The notes beneath the pieces are model-generated. The model ran no database searches and had not been told where the DNA came from. It saw only the letters and a list, made by a program, of their open reading frames with translations. Positions 1 to 11,237 of a DNA stretch of 64,000 nt are shown here, one piece after another. Position 1 is the stretch's first letter. Every line of letters begins with the position of its first letter. The translations under genes and the position numbers were made by a program. This DNA is from Hirsutella rhossiliensis (Eukaryota > Ascomycota > Sordariomycetes > Hypocreales > Ophiocordycipitaceae): contig NW_025408667.1 of the NCBI RefSeq assembly GCF_020360975.1, forward strand, positions 1,364,001-1,428,000. The letters run 5' to 3'.

Positions 1-1
1 G

Positions 2-1081
2 TGCGTCTGCCGCGAGATTAACCGCGTCTTGATGGAAAGCATCCACATCCTCAACCGGCAGGTCACCGAGGTCTCGTCACGCAGCCTCGTCCTGCTCACT
101 TACCACACCATGGCCATCAACTTCCTCTTCCCCCTTCTACCGCCCGGCCAGCGGGACGAGGGCATCGCCGCCGACGTGCTCGAGCGCTTCTGCGCCTCGG
201 CCCACGAGATTATGCAGATCTTCGACCTGGTATCGTCGGAGCAACCCCAGGATCCCTTCGGCGTCACGCCCTCGCTTCGTGCCTCCTTCCCAGACGTCTT
301 CTGCCTTGCCCTCGACACGTGTGCGCGTGCCTTGAGCCTTGTCGACACAAAGAAGAAGATGGGCTGCCTCTTGGTGGAGGCACCCATGGCACACGCCTAC
401 GAGGCCCGGCTCAAGGCCCTCGCCCATGGGCTTTACGCCATGAGCCAGGACGACTTCCTCAACCAGGGCCGCTCTCTTCGAATGGTGCGCAAGCGCCTCA
501 AGGCCTGCGTGCGGGCCCTCCACGGGTCCAGACCCGGGTCAAACTCCAGCTCGTCGGGCGTCCCCTCCCCGGACAACGCAAGAGCCTCTCTGCCGCACAC
601 TCCCATCCACAGCCCGGCCGCCATGATGGCCAGGTCGGACTCGGATCACATGTCGACCTTTGTCTCGCCCATGGAAACGACGGCGGCAACCACAACGCCG
701 TCGACGTCGGTGCCGCCGTCGCTGCACTCATCAGCGGGGGGCACGCCGGCCAGGAGCTCGATGCCGTATAGCCCCGCCGACAAGCCCGACTGGCACACGG
801 CCGACGACCTCTTCCATAGCATGCTGGACCACAGTGCGCTGGGGGCGGCGGCCGCGGCAGGGGGCGCAGACCACTTCAGCGCGTCGGACTTGGTGGACCT
901 GCAGCACGCCTGGTTTCCCCAGATGCCGGGCGTCATGGACCTGGACATGTCGGGCTCCATGCAGTGGGGCTGGCCCGATGTCAGGGGCGTGGATGTGACG
1001 ACGACGACGGCCGCCGCCGCCTCCGACATGGACTCTGTTCTCTACTACTTTGAGAACGGATACAACAAGAGACCCTGCTGA
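2..1081 (+). CDS. Fungal transcription-factor-like protein, C-terminal part (5' truncated)
   Basis: The reading frame is open from base 2 and ends with TGA at 1079-1081, so the gene begins outside the window. About 360 residues are visible. The first 170 are helical and resemble the C-terminal half of the middle homology region of fungal Zn2Cys6 regulators (LVLLTYHTMAINFLFPLLPP, then a Cys/Leu-rich helical stretch). The rest is a Ser/Thr/Pro-rich tail with Met/Asp/Trp-rich patches (MPGVMDLDMSGSMQWGWPDV), typical of an acidic activation region. The DNA-binding domain would lie upstream and is not seen, so the class is inferred. It is the only regulator in the window but sits 10 kb from the PKS-NRPS, so a pathway-specific role is not supported. 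An internal ATG at 32 is not the real start. Confidence 0.6.
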   Translation, partial: CVCREINRVLMESIHILNRQVTEVSSRSLVLLTYHTMAINFLFPLLPPGQRDEGIAADVLERFCASAHEIMQIFDLVSSEQPQDPFGVTPSLRASFPDVFCLALDTCARALSLVDTKKKMGCLLVEAPMAHAYEARLKALAHGLYAMSQDDFLNQGRSLRMVRKRLKACVRALHGSRPGSNSSSSGVPSPDNARASLPHTPIHSPAAMMARSDSDHMSTFVSPMETTAATTTPSTSVPPSLHSSAGGTPARSSMPYSPADKPDWHTADDLFHSMLDHSALGAAAAAGGADHFSASDLVDLQHAWFPQMPGVMDLDMSGSMQWGWPDVRGVDVTTTTAAAASDMDSVLYYFENGYNKRPC

Positions 1082-3630
1082 GACACGGGACCAAACTATC
1101 TACTCTAGCGGCGGCGGCTAGCAAGCACGTGTCTTGTCTTGCCGCCGGCTTTTCTGCTTGTTTGTCCTCCTTGGGCGCCAACGGCGACATCTTGGTGTCA
1201 CATTATAGACTCTCTCCACGAAAACGATGCCACATGGCGGCACCGGTGGCGCCTCGCCTTTACAGACGGTCACCCCCGGGTTATACACTCGCCGGAATGA
1301 TGGAAAAAGCATGGTTCTTGCGCTTTGGTACTTTCCTTTTCTCCCTCCTCTTAAAAAACTATTATTTTCCTTCTTGGAACACGGGGCTGTGGCTGTGATT
1401 CTTGACCGGCGTTTATGGACTGGATCGGAGTGCGTTGCGGATTCTTAGACACATCACGGACACCCCTTTCTCAGCTGACCCTGGGGACTATACCAGACGC
1501 GACTGTCAGCGTCGTATTCAAGCTCTCTGTCAAACATTCTTACGTGGCAGGGCTTGATGGCAGCACGCGATGCCAGGAGGGCCCCTGCAAGCGTTGTTGT
1601 CATGTGCTGCCGGCTGAACCTTATTTTCTTCCCCTTTTCGGATTACACGATGGTGAATGAGCGGATGATGACGACGGTTGAGGATTACAACCGTTTCGCG
1701 AGTTACAATTTGGGGAGACGGAGAAGAGTGGATATTCTGGGGTGGGCGGACTGGCCCTCCCCCCTTTTCTTTCCGCGGTTTTCTGCTTTCTTGTCGATCA
1801 TGTGGTCATCTGCGGCTCGTTAACGGTGCTTTGAGTTTGCGGCCATCTGAATCTCATGTCCGCATTCTGCTGCGAGACTCGGGGGTCATGCATCTTGTTT
1901 TATATTCATGTACTCTTCCTTATGCTTCTACAGAAACTCTCAAGATGGACAGGTGAATGACAGGCAAAGTGTTGAGTAGACTTTTGCCACGGGAAATTTG
2001 ACTGCTCGTGCTCTCATGTGTCTGTTCTTTCTGTTTTCCCATTGAGTGTGTGAGTGTAAATGGGCCCCAGGCAGCATCGTGTGTAAGAGTCGCTACAGCG
2101 CGCACTTGGATGGTCTATTGTCTTGGCAGGCGGCAGAACAGTCATCAACAGACGGACTTACATACTTGGGCTTGGGCCAAGGATACATCTTACATTTCTA
2201 TCGGGGGCTGTGTGAACGGTGGTAGCGGTGTTTTAGGCGTCGGCGCCGGGCATCATTGTCACGCCGCTTCGCAAGCTATGATGGCGCCATCTCGACTACC
2301 TTTTTCAACTCTCAAAGTGCAAATCGTAGCGCCTTGTTTTCCCCGGCCAATATAGCATAGCTAAAGAAGCTCCACTAAATGACACCAATAGGTGACGGAT
2401 GTGACCCGTGTCGTATGCGTCTGACTTCTACTCACCTTGAGCTTGACGCCTCCAAGTTGGCGGCGAATGCATCTGTCACAAAACGCGGCCAATAAAGTAC
2501 TGGACGGCTGCACGGACGGACACAAGAGGCAGCAACGGGCCTAACCTGACTTCAGCAGTAGACGCGGCGGCACAGATACAGTAGGGCAACGAATGGAAAA
2601 GAAGTGATTGGAGATTAGACTTTTCTCCTTGTTGCTGTGCCTCGATGACGCCGCGCGGCGCGAGAAGGGGATTGGAGATAGGGAGGAGGCACGGCAGAGT
2701 ACAACGACCAGAGACGGGAAGGGGAAGGGGGAAAATGGTCCTGCTTGGCAGTATCTCTGTTGTGTGTCTCGTGTAGCAACGAAGTTATTCTACTTGGTCA
2801 TTGAGACTTTTGACGCAAGCCGACGGCAAGGGTATACACACTCGTACGCACAGATACTCTTCTGCCACCACCACCGACCAAGAGTCCTGACTAGCCTAGC
2901 CGACTACCCGCATCCGCCAACCAATGACAAACAACTGAAGATAGAGGGAGGGTACTACGAACAGAGAGACAACGACGAAAAAGGCCCAGAGCCGGCCTGG
3001 AGAATGCGGCCAAAAGCCGGCAAGGAGGCGGGGGAGGGGGGTGGGCGACAAAAATGGTTCTAGAATCCGGTTCCTTGGTGACATAGAGAAATGGCGTCAA
3101 CGGTCAAGGGAAGGGGGGTCATGATCGGCAAGACTTTGATCGTCTGACCGATGGAAGCAGTTAGGCTAGTAGGAAACAAACCGGAAATGAGAAAAGACGC
3201 AGGAACGGGTTTACAAAGTCGAGACTCAGGAGAAGGGGGGATACATGTGCATGAGAAAGGAAAACCGGGGAAACGTTAATATAAACAATATTAGACTTTG
3301 CAGCAAAAATTGGCAGCATGATTCGCAAAGGATACTACCGTCGGAAGGAGCAGGCAGAAAAAGAAGCGTGAATCGTCAAGGGACTCGGAACGTGGCCTGG
3401 CAGGGCAGGGTGTGATGACAAGAGCATGGGCACGGCGCCTCCCTCGACGCTTTCTCCGGGCTGAAAATGAGGGACTCGAGTCGATGCATGGCCCCGGAAG
3501 AGTAAGATTTTGTGATCCGGCATAAATGCCCGGGTGGCCTGCTAGGATCTACCCGTCCAGTCGCCCAGGGGGCAAGTGCATATACACACAGTAGAGGCAA
3601 AGGCTCCCAAGACATGACATGGCTGTGCAG

Positions 3631-3651
3631 TACTAATAGAGTACTAATAGA
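3631..3651. repeat. Short tandem repeat, 11-bp period
   Basis: TACTAATAGAG is followed immediately by TACTAATAG. The unit contains TACTAA, similar to a branch-point consensus, but no exon is seen around it. Confidence 0.6.
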
Positions 3652-5839
3652 TAGTAGCCATACCCGGAGGGGAGGGGTGTATGCGTCCGAACCCACATGG
3701 GTGGAGAGCCAGAGACGCTGACGATGGCGGGTAGAGTCAGGCCACGAGGTGGAGAGGGTCTCCCCGGCACATGGTCCATTGATTACGCATGCGTGCGTGT
3801 ACTGCACAGTAGACAGTCCATAGCAAGCCCCTTTAAGCATATTAAGTAGTTTTCTGATTATATGTACTTACTGTATGTCAAGTTTCTGGCTTGCGGATCA
3901 GTGGTTTCCGGAAACGTCAGTCAGTATATGCACGCCGCGGTGATCACTGGCTGGTTCTGCATCATCAAGCTTCATTCTATGGCCGCCTCGTCTTCCATGC
4001 ATCTTCCACGCCCATTGCACGTACCGTTGACGACCCCCGGCCATGGATGCTTAGTGAGACATGCACGCGCCGCTACTGCACCACCCAATTATAGCAAAGA
4101 ACAGGCCCTCCTCATGTCAGACAGGGCAAAGAGCAGCACCGCAACAAGAGAAAAGAAGGAAGGTTTCCTTGCCTGGCCTCGCCGTGGTATCCAGATTGGC
4201 GCCGCACGTGGTGTCGAGGGGGAGGGGGAGGAACGGGAGCTGCTGCTGATGCGGGGCGGTGGCACGGCATGCTGCGCTGTAACGTCTTGCCCCCTTCAAG
4301 TGCCAAGGCTGGGAATCTAAAGGCAGGCTCGAGGTGACGGGCGTTGCGGGACGCCAGCGCTCATGAACTTCGCTACAGACATGGAACTAGGCCACGTATG
4401 GAGATTGGCAATGGCTTGGGCGGCACGGGGGACGCAAAGCGTCGATGGATCGACACGGAAGGCATGAATGTACTGTATACTGTATATACGCAAAGTCAGT
4501 CGAGATGAGTGCTTTGATGGTCCTGCAGCAGCCGAGATGCATATCTTGGATGGCATCTACAGTATAACGTGATGGGCGATGCATACATGTACGAAATCCG
4601 GATTGTGTTGCGTGTCGATGCAGGCACTCGATAAGTGAGTGAGTGACCCCTGATATAGATGATACCGAGTCCGAATGCTTGTTCGTTTCCATGTCCCTCG
4701 CCGTTGCCATCGTCTATCCGAGCGAACCGGCCTCTCTCCAGGCTGTCGACAAGTCACAAAGTCGTCCCGTACTCCGGGTGGACCCACGCGTGCATCTCGG
4801 GATCCACGCGGGGTAAACGAATAAATTGCCTAAACTGGATGATGACGACGGCGGGCGACGGACCAGCCCCTGGGGGGTGTCCGCAGCAAGGTACAAAGCC
4901 CCACCATGACGGCGTGTACCTGCCTTCCGCAGGGCCCGGTCTTCAAAGTCTCTTTCTCGACTGCGTATGTACCTTGAGTCCTTGGTCCTTGGCGCTGAGT
5001 GCAGAAGCGGCGCAACAAGCTGGCCCCCTTGTTTCCTTGTTGGGTGCCCCGTGTAAGTACACTGGACCAGGCAGGCCCTCCCTGGTTCATCAGCCATGTC
5101 GGCTAACGCTTGTTGCGAGCGCACAAAGGAGCCTCGCTCGTCCACGAGCACATACGTTACCGCGGCAGCAGAAAGTGCCCGACGTTATTTTCCTAGCCTG
5201 GCCTGGGCAAACAACAGACAGTGGCCGGGGGCTTCCTCCTGGGCTATCACTGTGACTGCCTGTGTAGCCAAACTCGAAGCCCTCTTGTCCAAAGGTGGCA
5301 TCCCGCGGCAGCGCCATCCGACCAATACTAGCATCGGTATATCAATGCTCGGCACGCCGGTCGAGCTAGAGCTGCCGTACTTCGTAATGGACCACAGAAT
5401 TGACATCTTGCTTCAATGCTGTGTGGGTGGACCATCTGCAGCCGGCTTCTACCCGTAGTAGGGAAGGCGACGAAGGGACAGGGGGAAGAATTATGACGGA
5501 GCGTTCACCAAGGCCAAGTATTCTATGCCGTTCCCAAGTCCAGTCAGTCATATCCACCATACAAGCCTTGCTCATCCTGTACAAGGCTGCCACGCACGTA
5601 GGTAAGCCGCCAAGGTTGCATGAGGAACCCAAAGCCCGCATCGCATTGCCTCGCCTCGCAGCACGTTTGGGCCCGCGGTGCTGGGTCTCTGTCCATGTAG
5701 CAGCTGCCAGTCCACCCTGTAACTCGCGTATATACTTGGAAGCAATGAAGCCTCGTTTTGGGCGGCGATGCCGGGGACTATACATGTATATTGCCTGTTC
5801 GGCGGGCGATCTGTAACTTTGGCATCCGAATCAGTCATG

Positions 5840-5869
5840 GACTTTTGATCAAGCGACTTTTGATCAAGC
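5840..5869. repeat. Perfect tandem duplication of a 15-mer
   Basis: GACTTTTGATCAAGC occurs twice back to back (5840-5854, 5855-5869). Each unit contains the palindrome TTGATCAA. It lies in the gene-free region. Confidence 0.8.
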
Positions 5870-6973
5870 ATATACCTTTCCGAGAGCTACACTGTTCCCT
5901 CCACCAAACGCCTCCTGCCTTCTCGGGCGTCTCATGTATCGAGTAGCATCGGGCGGCAATGGTAGGAGAATATCATCCCACGTCCCGTCTCGGGTCACCT
6001 CCCGCGTCGGCCGACCGCAGAGTCGAGCGAAAGCAGCTCGGGGACACCGAGTCCGATGCCTAAGGGCGGCCTGTTCCCCGTTTTGCTGCGCGGCGGGGCG
6101 GTTTAAGGCTGAGAGGTTGCCTTTCAGCTTTACTTTTCCACTTCCCGGCACATGCAAAGTCCCGGCGGTTTATGCTCGAGGAGTCAGCGGCCACAGGGCG
6201 GGCCGGTCAGACGGTCGAGCTATTTCGGTTCCCACGCTGGCATAGGAGAGGAGTGTCCCATGTCTAGCACCTCGTTGGCGTGACAGCTCACCACTGCTCA
6301 TCTTGCCTTTCCAAATGTGTGCTCGTACATCCGCCGACCAGGACCTCGCGGGAAACGAAAGCGGGACGCGCACACCGATATAGAGTCATGTCTCTCTTTT
6401 TTTCTTTGTTTTGCTGTGCCTCTTCTGCACCTCATGATACGTGTAGAATCTAAATACCCCGTCACAGAGGGCGGCTCGGAATGGCCAATCAGACTGATTG
6501 AAACAAATGCCCTCGTTGCGGACAGTCACATCTCGGTGGAATCAATACTTTTGAGAGCGAGAGCGTGCGGCGCCAGCCGCGTTTCCTCGTATCCATCACG
6601 GATGCACCTTGAATATGCGTCTAAAGTAGTGCTGAAGCTATGTACTGTACACAGCAACGCATCCGCTGTCCTATGAATGGTGCTTGTCAAGCAACTCGGT
6701 CGGTGCATGCGAGGAGGAGGCACGTTTTCCCGTCTCAGCGGTCTTTTCGCTGGCCAATAGAAGAAGAAGCGCAACGAGGTCGGCCGATCTCCATGCACAT
6801 GCTCGTGAGTGCCGAAAGCACGGCTCAAGGTGAAACAAGCTAAGCTTGCTCCCAACATTGTGTCGTCAGCCCATTCTGGTTTGCCTGACGGAGTTATAGG
6901 GTAGGCAGGTCGAAACGCGCTCCGTGTATGCAGAAGGCAGCGTAACTGTACCAAGTAGACCATCAGACCTCGT

Positions 6974-7008
6974 CACACTGTATCACACACTGTATCACAC
7001 ACTGTATG
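6974..7008. repeat. Tandem repeat, 12-bp period (CACACTGTATCA)
   Basis: About three copies of CACACTGTATCA with the last unit cut short. It is in a non-coding stretch and looks like a simple minisatellite. Confidence 0.75.
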
Positions 7009-10000
7009 ACTCTCTTCCCCACCACCCACTTCGCTCGTCTCGTCGACGACTGCCAATGTCGCGGCCCGCAAACTCTGTTGCCTCGCAAAAGAAAGAAAGA
7101 CGACGCTGACGAGCGTCGTTATCGTGACCCTGCCCGGACCTTTTTCTGCCCGCACTGGGACAACGAGACGGGAGCGAACGCTGCCCACCTGCATCGCCCA
7201 CGAGGGATCGTCTCTTTCCGGCACCATCGGCGGGAAGCCTTGAGATGCCGAGGCAGGGGACCATAAGCCTGACTTTTCCCCATTGGCCTTGGGGACCCAA
7301 GCTCTTGTCGTCTGGGTCTTATGACGCAGCCAAGCGACCTCGGCGATTGAATGCTACCTGGCCAAACGATTGGGAGGACGAAGCGCGCGGAATGCCACTC
7401 CAGGCGCGATAGGGGTGGCCAAGGTCAAGGCATCCTGGATGCTCCCTCTCCATCCAGAGGGCGCAGACTAGGTGATACAGACTTGGCGAGACTCAAACTA
7501 ACCCTCTTCACCATCGGTCACAGGCTTCACCACCTCTCTTCATGCTCTCCCCTTCTCGGCCTCGGTGCGCCACGCCCTGACAGGCCCTTCGGAGCCAAGC
7601 CGCCATCAGCCCGCCTCCAATCAGACCAAAGTCTCGCGGCATACCACCAACGATAAGCGACTGGCGCCGCCCCGTAACATCCGTCTCACGTCGACCCAGC
7701 CTCTTCAGCCCTCCCACGGCTCAGCACAGCGTCTTGGCCCCCTCCTTTGCCGGCACTGCTTACGCCGAGTCCTGTCGGCGTCCGCGATTGGAGACTCTCC
7801 ATCGGATCTTCGGCCAAACCACGGCTGCAACACGCTCTCGCGCTTGCTTCAATGCCCGACGCCAGGCGTCGCAGTCCTGGGACCATGCAGGCTTCGCCGC
7901 TCGAGTGCCTGGCTGAACGCGCACGCAATCGCCCAGATCTCGCCGCAGCAGAGGCCTGTAACCACTTCTCAGCGCTCACCATTTCACCCTCGCACCGGGG
8001 CTTCTCCCAAACCCCGCAGACCCGCCCTTTTGGATCCTGGATGAATGATGCAGCCACCGACTCTGAGGCCTTGGTACTCCTTGATGCCTCTCTTCTCATC
8101 CCTCCATACCCTCCAATAGACTCCAGTTATCGTACCTGCCCTGAACAGGATGTCTGCGAATCAGTGCAAACTGCGCATGGCAGGTAACACCGTCGCCGCT
8201 GCCGGTGCCTGCCGGACACCCCCATAAGGCGGGAACGGTGGCTCCTTGTTCTCTTTCACCACTGATGGGTGCCACCAAGTCCTGCGGTGGCGTCCGAGGG
8301 CCCTGTAAGCCGCGCGGGGACAGTCAGTCGAAGGTGGCCGCTTGGCAATTCTGTCACATATCTCGACCGGATTGCCCTTCGGGCCTTGGGAAGCCATTTC
8401 CCGGATCGCGGAGCTGTTTAGGGCAATGCAATAGTGACAAGGGTTGCGGCTTAGGCTTTCATTGGTCAACGATCAAACCTCACCCGTTCAAACCTATGAG
8501 AAACTGCAACGTTGAAATAATCCCCGCTGCGGCTTCAATTAGGTTGAACCACGCCGCCGGGAACTTTAGCATCGGAAAATGCTCCTAGTTTCGGTCAAGA
8601 TGGCGATGCTTGCTCGCTGTCTTCCCCAATGCCGTCATTCGCGCTTTCATCAGTTGTTCATCATGCCGCGGCGTCCCAGTGATTCCTGGATGGATACTGA
8701 CAAGGTCGTCGACCCAACGCCAGCCATTTTGCTGTTGCGCGGAGAAAAAGGAGACAGGAGCTATATTTCGTTCATGCTGTCGCTCATTCATTCGCCATAC
8801 ACTCGCAGATGCTCCGTGCAGTCGCGGATCCGCTTGCCAGCATCCGCCAGATACCCGGAGACCGGCTGCAGGGTCGTGATCCTGCAACGACGGCGCGCCG
8901 CCCTACTTCTCAGGACCGATGACGTCTCTTGCGACCTGCCCGAGCGCCCGCCGCCGTGGTGACATTTGCCCGAACGAGCTTATCTCTTGTCATTGCTGAG
9001 CTTGCATGATCTGAGAAATTCATTCCCCCGTTCCAGGCACTGGCACCAGCACGTGGAAGACCAGGCGCGTTCAGATGGCCCGAGTGCGACCACTCTGCGG
9101 TAGCCGTCAATGCGACGCCTGCATACTCCGTCCGTGGTGATTGCGGTGAGCAAACAATAGTCACGTTCGGTTATGCGGTTAAGTCGCCGACCGGAATCTC
9201 AGGATGGCACTATGAGCTCAAGATGATCCTCTGTGAATCGCCGAAGGAGGTCCAAGGTCCTGCCCTGCACAGGATGGGTGCCAAGGGACCACATGAGGTG
9301 GGAATGCCACATGGAAAGCACCCTAGCAAGCCATCTCACGCATCTCGCCCCATCTTGCCCATAACCACCCACTGCCACAGCAGGGGGTGCAGGCTCAGCA
9401 TGCCGTGCTGTTGCCTCTCGCCGGCTGCCGGCCGTTTCAGAATATATGTGGCTGTGGAGCAGATACGCCGATTATCCCGTGCGTGAATCCGTGTCTTGTT
9501 CCGTCATCTTTCCCATGTTTATCCGTCATCGCATCGGAGAGTAGGCTGAATTACCCTTCCTCTTTCCAGCGATCCTTTACGTCAGCCCACAGGAACCAGG
9601 ATGCAAGCCTGGCTATTAGGCTGACAGTCGCAGGGTTCGCGTCAGGAACATCCGTCGAAACGCGTTGTTGGACTTGCACCTAGGAGTTATGTTTCATGCT
9701 GCGATCGGCCAAACCAAGGTAATCAACTGCCTGCCGTCTTGCGTCGTGCGCGGAAAACCGGCAAGGCAGCAGCACAGAGAAACGCTAGCCAGCGCAGTCG
9801 ATTGTTCCCTTACGCGTCCCGCTCTGACCGGTTGACTCACATTGCTCACCCTCAGTCCTACCCTCGACAATCCGCGAGTTGCAAATGCCATAGGCAGCCT
9901 ACACATGGATGTTTGAAGCGGCGATATTCGGGATCCATCATCAATCTGTGCCCAGTCTCAAAACCATTGTTGGGGTGGTGACAGCACATGAACTCCATCT

Positions 10001-11237
10001 GTCAGGCTGCTGTGAGAAGGCCGACAGGGTAGGGGGTGTGTTTAACACAAAGTTGTCGGGATGACTTCTGCAAGAATCTAAGCAGATATCGTGTGGCTGG
10101 GCCTGCTTTTCTACATAGGTAGATTGAAACAACATCGACTTGGTAATGTCCAAGTCGAACCCTCCCCCCTTTCCAGCAGTCCCCATCCTTACCACATGCA
10201 CGAGGTCGTGCTCCCCCGATGCGAAAGGGATTAAACCCCTGGTCTTTTGGAACTGGAGATACATCCGACCTGAAGCGCCTTGGGTATCTACATGTATCTC
10301 CTAGACAACCTCAAAGTCATCCTTTGCTGACTCTTCCGTCCAGCCCTGCATCAACGGCTACAGTATGGATCCTCCCCTGCTAGAGAAGTCTCACGGCACG
10401 GGAGGCCTTTCCGGACCTTGAGCATGCATCTCCGCAAACAAATGGCTCTACGGGCCCGTTCCCGCAGGCTTCGACTGTCCTCCCTCCTGAGAGGCCAGAC
10501 CAGGCCAGGAGGCCATGTGGTTGGCCATGCATGGCTGGCTATGTGGACCGGCCTGTTCCTGAGCCCGAGAGCCGGGGACCACCACGACAAATCCCATTCC
10601 GGAGCCGAACGGTGACGGCCGCCAGTGCCGGGAGGATGCTCCGTAGGGTTCCGGAGATCCCATCGTGAGATCAGGCAAATTAGGCTCGAAGTACGACAAA
10701 TCGGGCTGGCCGAGGCACCACGGCATAGTCTTCGTGGGGTCGGCGACAGAGCCTCTTGATTCTTTATAGAGGATGCCGCCGCGCGGTCTCGGTGCGACTT
10801 ACCTTTGCTCATTTCGGCCGTCTGCTCTCTCTTCCGTCTTTGCTGTCCAGCTCTGCTCGCTCGGCTCTTTCCCTCTCGCTCGACACTGGACGTTGGTGTT
10901 GTCAACAACCCTTATTAGAGAGACTGACAACTAAACCTTGATGCAGTCATTATCCCGCAGCAGCATAGATTTGCAATCGTCTCCCTCATCACGCGACTAG
11001 ATTAGGGGCTCAGGTCTGTTAGTGAGAAGAGGAAGCTTCACTTCGCCCTCAGTGGCACTCGCACAACAACTAAAATAGCACTCCCTCTTCTCTAGACCTT
11101 CATTAGGAGGCAACACCACGCAACATCACCTGCACGGTCTAGTCCAGCGTTGACTCACCCCCGAGCTCCAAGATCAGATCTCTCCTTTTTCACCACTTAT
11201 TTATTCTTAGCTCAGCTCAGCCCCCCATCTGATCACA

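Larger units (their letters stand above)
1082..11237. other. About 10 kb without a supportable gene
   Basis: No frame here shows a conserved domain, a convincing exon chain or sustained coding character; the longest open frames (up to about 200 codons) read as low-complexity or mixed residues. No tRNA, rRNA or transposase was recognised. I see short repeats (3631-3651, 5840-5869, 6974-7008), several TACTGTA/TACAGTA heptamers, and pyrimidine-rich sequence just before the PKS-NRPS start. Sequence complexity is normal and not strongly AT-rich, so it does not look like heavily RIP-mutated repeat DNA. It may hold long UTRs, non-coding RNA or decayed genes. Confidence 0.6.

Noticed and set aside
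4659..5255. 198-codon open frame in the left gene-free region
   Set aside because: Mixed, low-complexity residues, no splice partners and no domain; several frames are open together on both strands here.
7747..8187. 146-codon plus-strand frame with some protein-like stretches
   Set aside because: No domain, an overlapping minus-strand frame of equal length, and no convincing start or splice context.
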